Positions 62,826-64,000 of a stretch of DNA of 64,000 nt are shown piece by piece. The notes under the pieces were generated by a model. That model was not told the origin of the DNA and did not search any database. It saw only the letters and a list, made by a program, of their open reading frames with translations. Each line of letters opens with the position of its first letter. Position 1 is the first letter of the stretch. The translations under genes and the position numbers were made by a program. Source of the stretch: Gordonia jinghuaiqii (GTDB lineage Bacteria; Actinomycetota; Actinomycetes; Mycobacteriales; Mycobacteriaceae); the NCBI RefSeq assembly GCF_014041935.1, contig NZ_CP059491.1, positions 4,402,001-4,466,000 on the forward strand, written 5' to 3'.

Positions 62826-64000
62826 TGTCGGAGAACGTCTGGATTCTGGGAATCCACATGACCAAGTTCGGCAAGCACCTCGACCGCGACGTCGTCGACC
62901 TGGGGGCCGAGGCGTCCCTGGCGGCGATCGCCGATGCGGGGGTCACGATGTCGGACATCGACGTGCTGACCGCGGGAAACATCATGGCGCCGCCCGGATT
63001 CGGGCAAGCCCTTCAGAAGCAGATCGGCCAGACCGGGATTCCGGTCTACAACGTCAGCAACGCGTGCGCGACCGGAGCCACCGCGTTGCGGACGGCCGTC
63101 ATGGCGATCAAAGCAGGCGAGGCACGCTACGCACTGGCCGTCGGGGTCGAGAAACTGGCCGGCGCCGGACTCCTCGGCTCACGACCGAAGCCGTCGGCGG
63201 CCAACGAGTGGACGCCGCAGGGCCGCTTCGGCGCCGTGACCGGACTCGACGGACGCGTCGGCACCGAGGCGATGCCCGGGGTCTTCGCCCAGGTGGGTAT
63301 GGAGTACCTGCACACCGCCGACTACTCCGGCGTCCCGCTCGACCTGTTCGCCCGCATCGCCGAGAAGAACCATGAGCACTCGACATTGAATCCGCTTGCC
63401 GCATACACCAAGAGCATGTCGGCCGAGCAGATCAAGAACGACGTGATGATCGCGTACCCCAACACACGATCGATGTGTTCGGCCAACTGTGACGGCGCCG
63501 CCGCCGCCGTGCTGGTCAGCGACGCCGAACTCGCGAAGCTGTCGCTCGGGCAGCGTCGTCGTGCGGTGAAGATCTCCGCGTCGGTGCTGACATCCGACCC
63601 CTGGCAAGAGGCCTGCCAGATCCTCCCCGACGTCAACACCCTCACCCGCCGGGCCGCTGAGCAGGCCTACGAGCTGGCCGGGATCGGTCCCTCGGATCTC
63701 GACCTGGTGGAGCTGCACGACTGTTTCGCCACCGCCGAGCTGGTCCACTACGACAATCTCGGGCTCTGCGAACCCGGCGGCGCGGTGGACTTCTTCGAGA
63801 GCGGTGCGACCTGGCGCGACGGGTCCACCCCCGTCAACGTCTCCGGTGGCCTCGAGTCCAAGGGACATCCGATCTCCGCGACCGGTATCGCGAATGTCTG
63901 GGAGATCTGCCATCACCTGCGCGGTGAGGCCGGCGACCGCCAGATCGACGGCGCACGTGTCGGTTTGGCCCACGTCATCGGCCTCGGATCGGCGTGCGGC
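62825..64000 (+). CDS. thiolase (acetyl-CoA acyltransferase-like), C-terminus beyond window
   Basis: At least 392 residues of a thiolase with intact catalytic residues: nucleophilic Cys in NVSNACATGATAL (about residue 83), LVELHDCFATAE (His) and NVSGGLESKGHPISATG (His). The final Cys loop begins at GLGSACG, where the window ends. It is therefore a true thiolase, unlike the Cys-less protein at 50926. The ATG at 62825 overlaps the DUF35 stop. It probably performs the final thiolytic release of acetyl- or propionyl-CoA in the side-chain pathway. Confidence 0.9.
   Translation, partial: MSENVWILGIHMTKFGKHLDRDVVDLGAEASLAAIADAGVTMSDIDVLTAGNIMAPPGFGQALQKQIGQTGIPVYNVSNACATGATALRTAVMAIKAGEARYALAVGVEKLAGAGLLGSRPKPSAANEWTPQGRFGAVTGLDGRVGTEAMPGVFAQVGMEYLHTADYSGVPLDLFARIAEKNHEHSTLNPLAAYTKSMSAEQIKNDVMIAYPNTRSMCSANCDGAAAAVLVSDAELAKLSLGQRRRAVKISASVLTSDPWQEACQILPDVNTLTRRAAEQAYELAGIGPSDLDLVELHDCFATAELVHYDNLGLCEPGGAVDFFESGATWRDGSTPVNVSGGLESKGHPISATGIANVWEICHHLRGEAGDRQIDGARVGLAHVIGLGSACG

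Overview
The window is high-GC DNA with dense, translationally coupled genes. It carries two mce (mammalian cell entry) import operons, a furA-katG pair, a DUF222/13E12-type HNH gene and many fadD/fadE-type genes. This combination points to a mycolic-acid-containing actinomycete (Gordonia, Rhodococcus, Nocardia or a relative). Gordonia is my guess, but the genus cannot be fixed from the sequence alone.

Layout. (1) 1-6.0 kb, minus strand: an mce operon with two YrbE/MlaE permeases and at least five MCE-family proteins, the last cut by the window edge. (2) 6.3-17.0 kb: housekeeping and accessory genes: two metallo-beta-lactamase-fold hydrolases, a MurE-like Mur ligase with an altered substrate motif, a ferritin-like protein under a perfect CRP/GlxR-type site, a frameshifted HNH endonuclease, furA-katG and a secreted cupin. 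(3) 17.0-32.4 kb: a nitrogen-heterocycle salvage or catabolic island. It has an orphan Rieske-type reductase, an XRE-cupin regulator, three amidohydrolases, an ABC importer of the NMT1/ThiY type, an FAD oxidase, a creatininase-family amidase, a PNPOx-like flavoprotein, an isochorismatase-family amidase and a nitrilase-family amidase. It also contains remnants of a RutA-like monooxygenase, an FMN reductase and an MFS transporter, each with its interior or N-terminus deleted. (4) 31.6-35.5 kb: TspO-like protein, MFS transporter, ADP-ribosylglycohydrolase and a small unknown protein. (5) 35.6-45.1 kb, minus strand: a complete second mce operon (YrbEA, YrbEB, MceA-F and an Mce-associated membrane protein). 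(6) 45.3-64.0 kb: acyl-CoA and side-chain catabolism: acyl-CoA dehydrogenases, three acyl-CoA ligases, a cysteine-less Ltp2-like thiolase-fold protein with a DUF35 partner, a fused double acyl-CoA dehydrogenase, an APH-family kinase, two crotonases, a two-domain MaoC hydratase, a P450, and a second DUF35/thiolase pair that runs off the window.

How it works together. The second mce operon probably imports a hydrophobic substrate (sterol-, terpenoid- or fatty-acid-like), and region 6 supplies activation, dehydrogenation, hydration and C-C cleavage. The kinase coupled to the fused dehydrogenase suggests that a 4-hydroxyacyl-CoA phosphorylation route (LvaA/ACAD10-11-like) may take part. The heterocycle island looks like an uptake and ring-opening module whose oxygenase arm has decayed while its hydrolases remain intact.

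The candidates most worth follow-up are the heterocycle island with its three gutted genes, the amidohydrolase lacking metal ligands, the kinase/dehydrogenase/retro-aldolase side-chain module, and the MurE paralogue.
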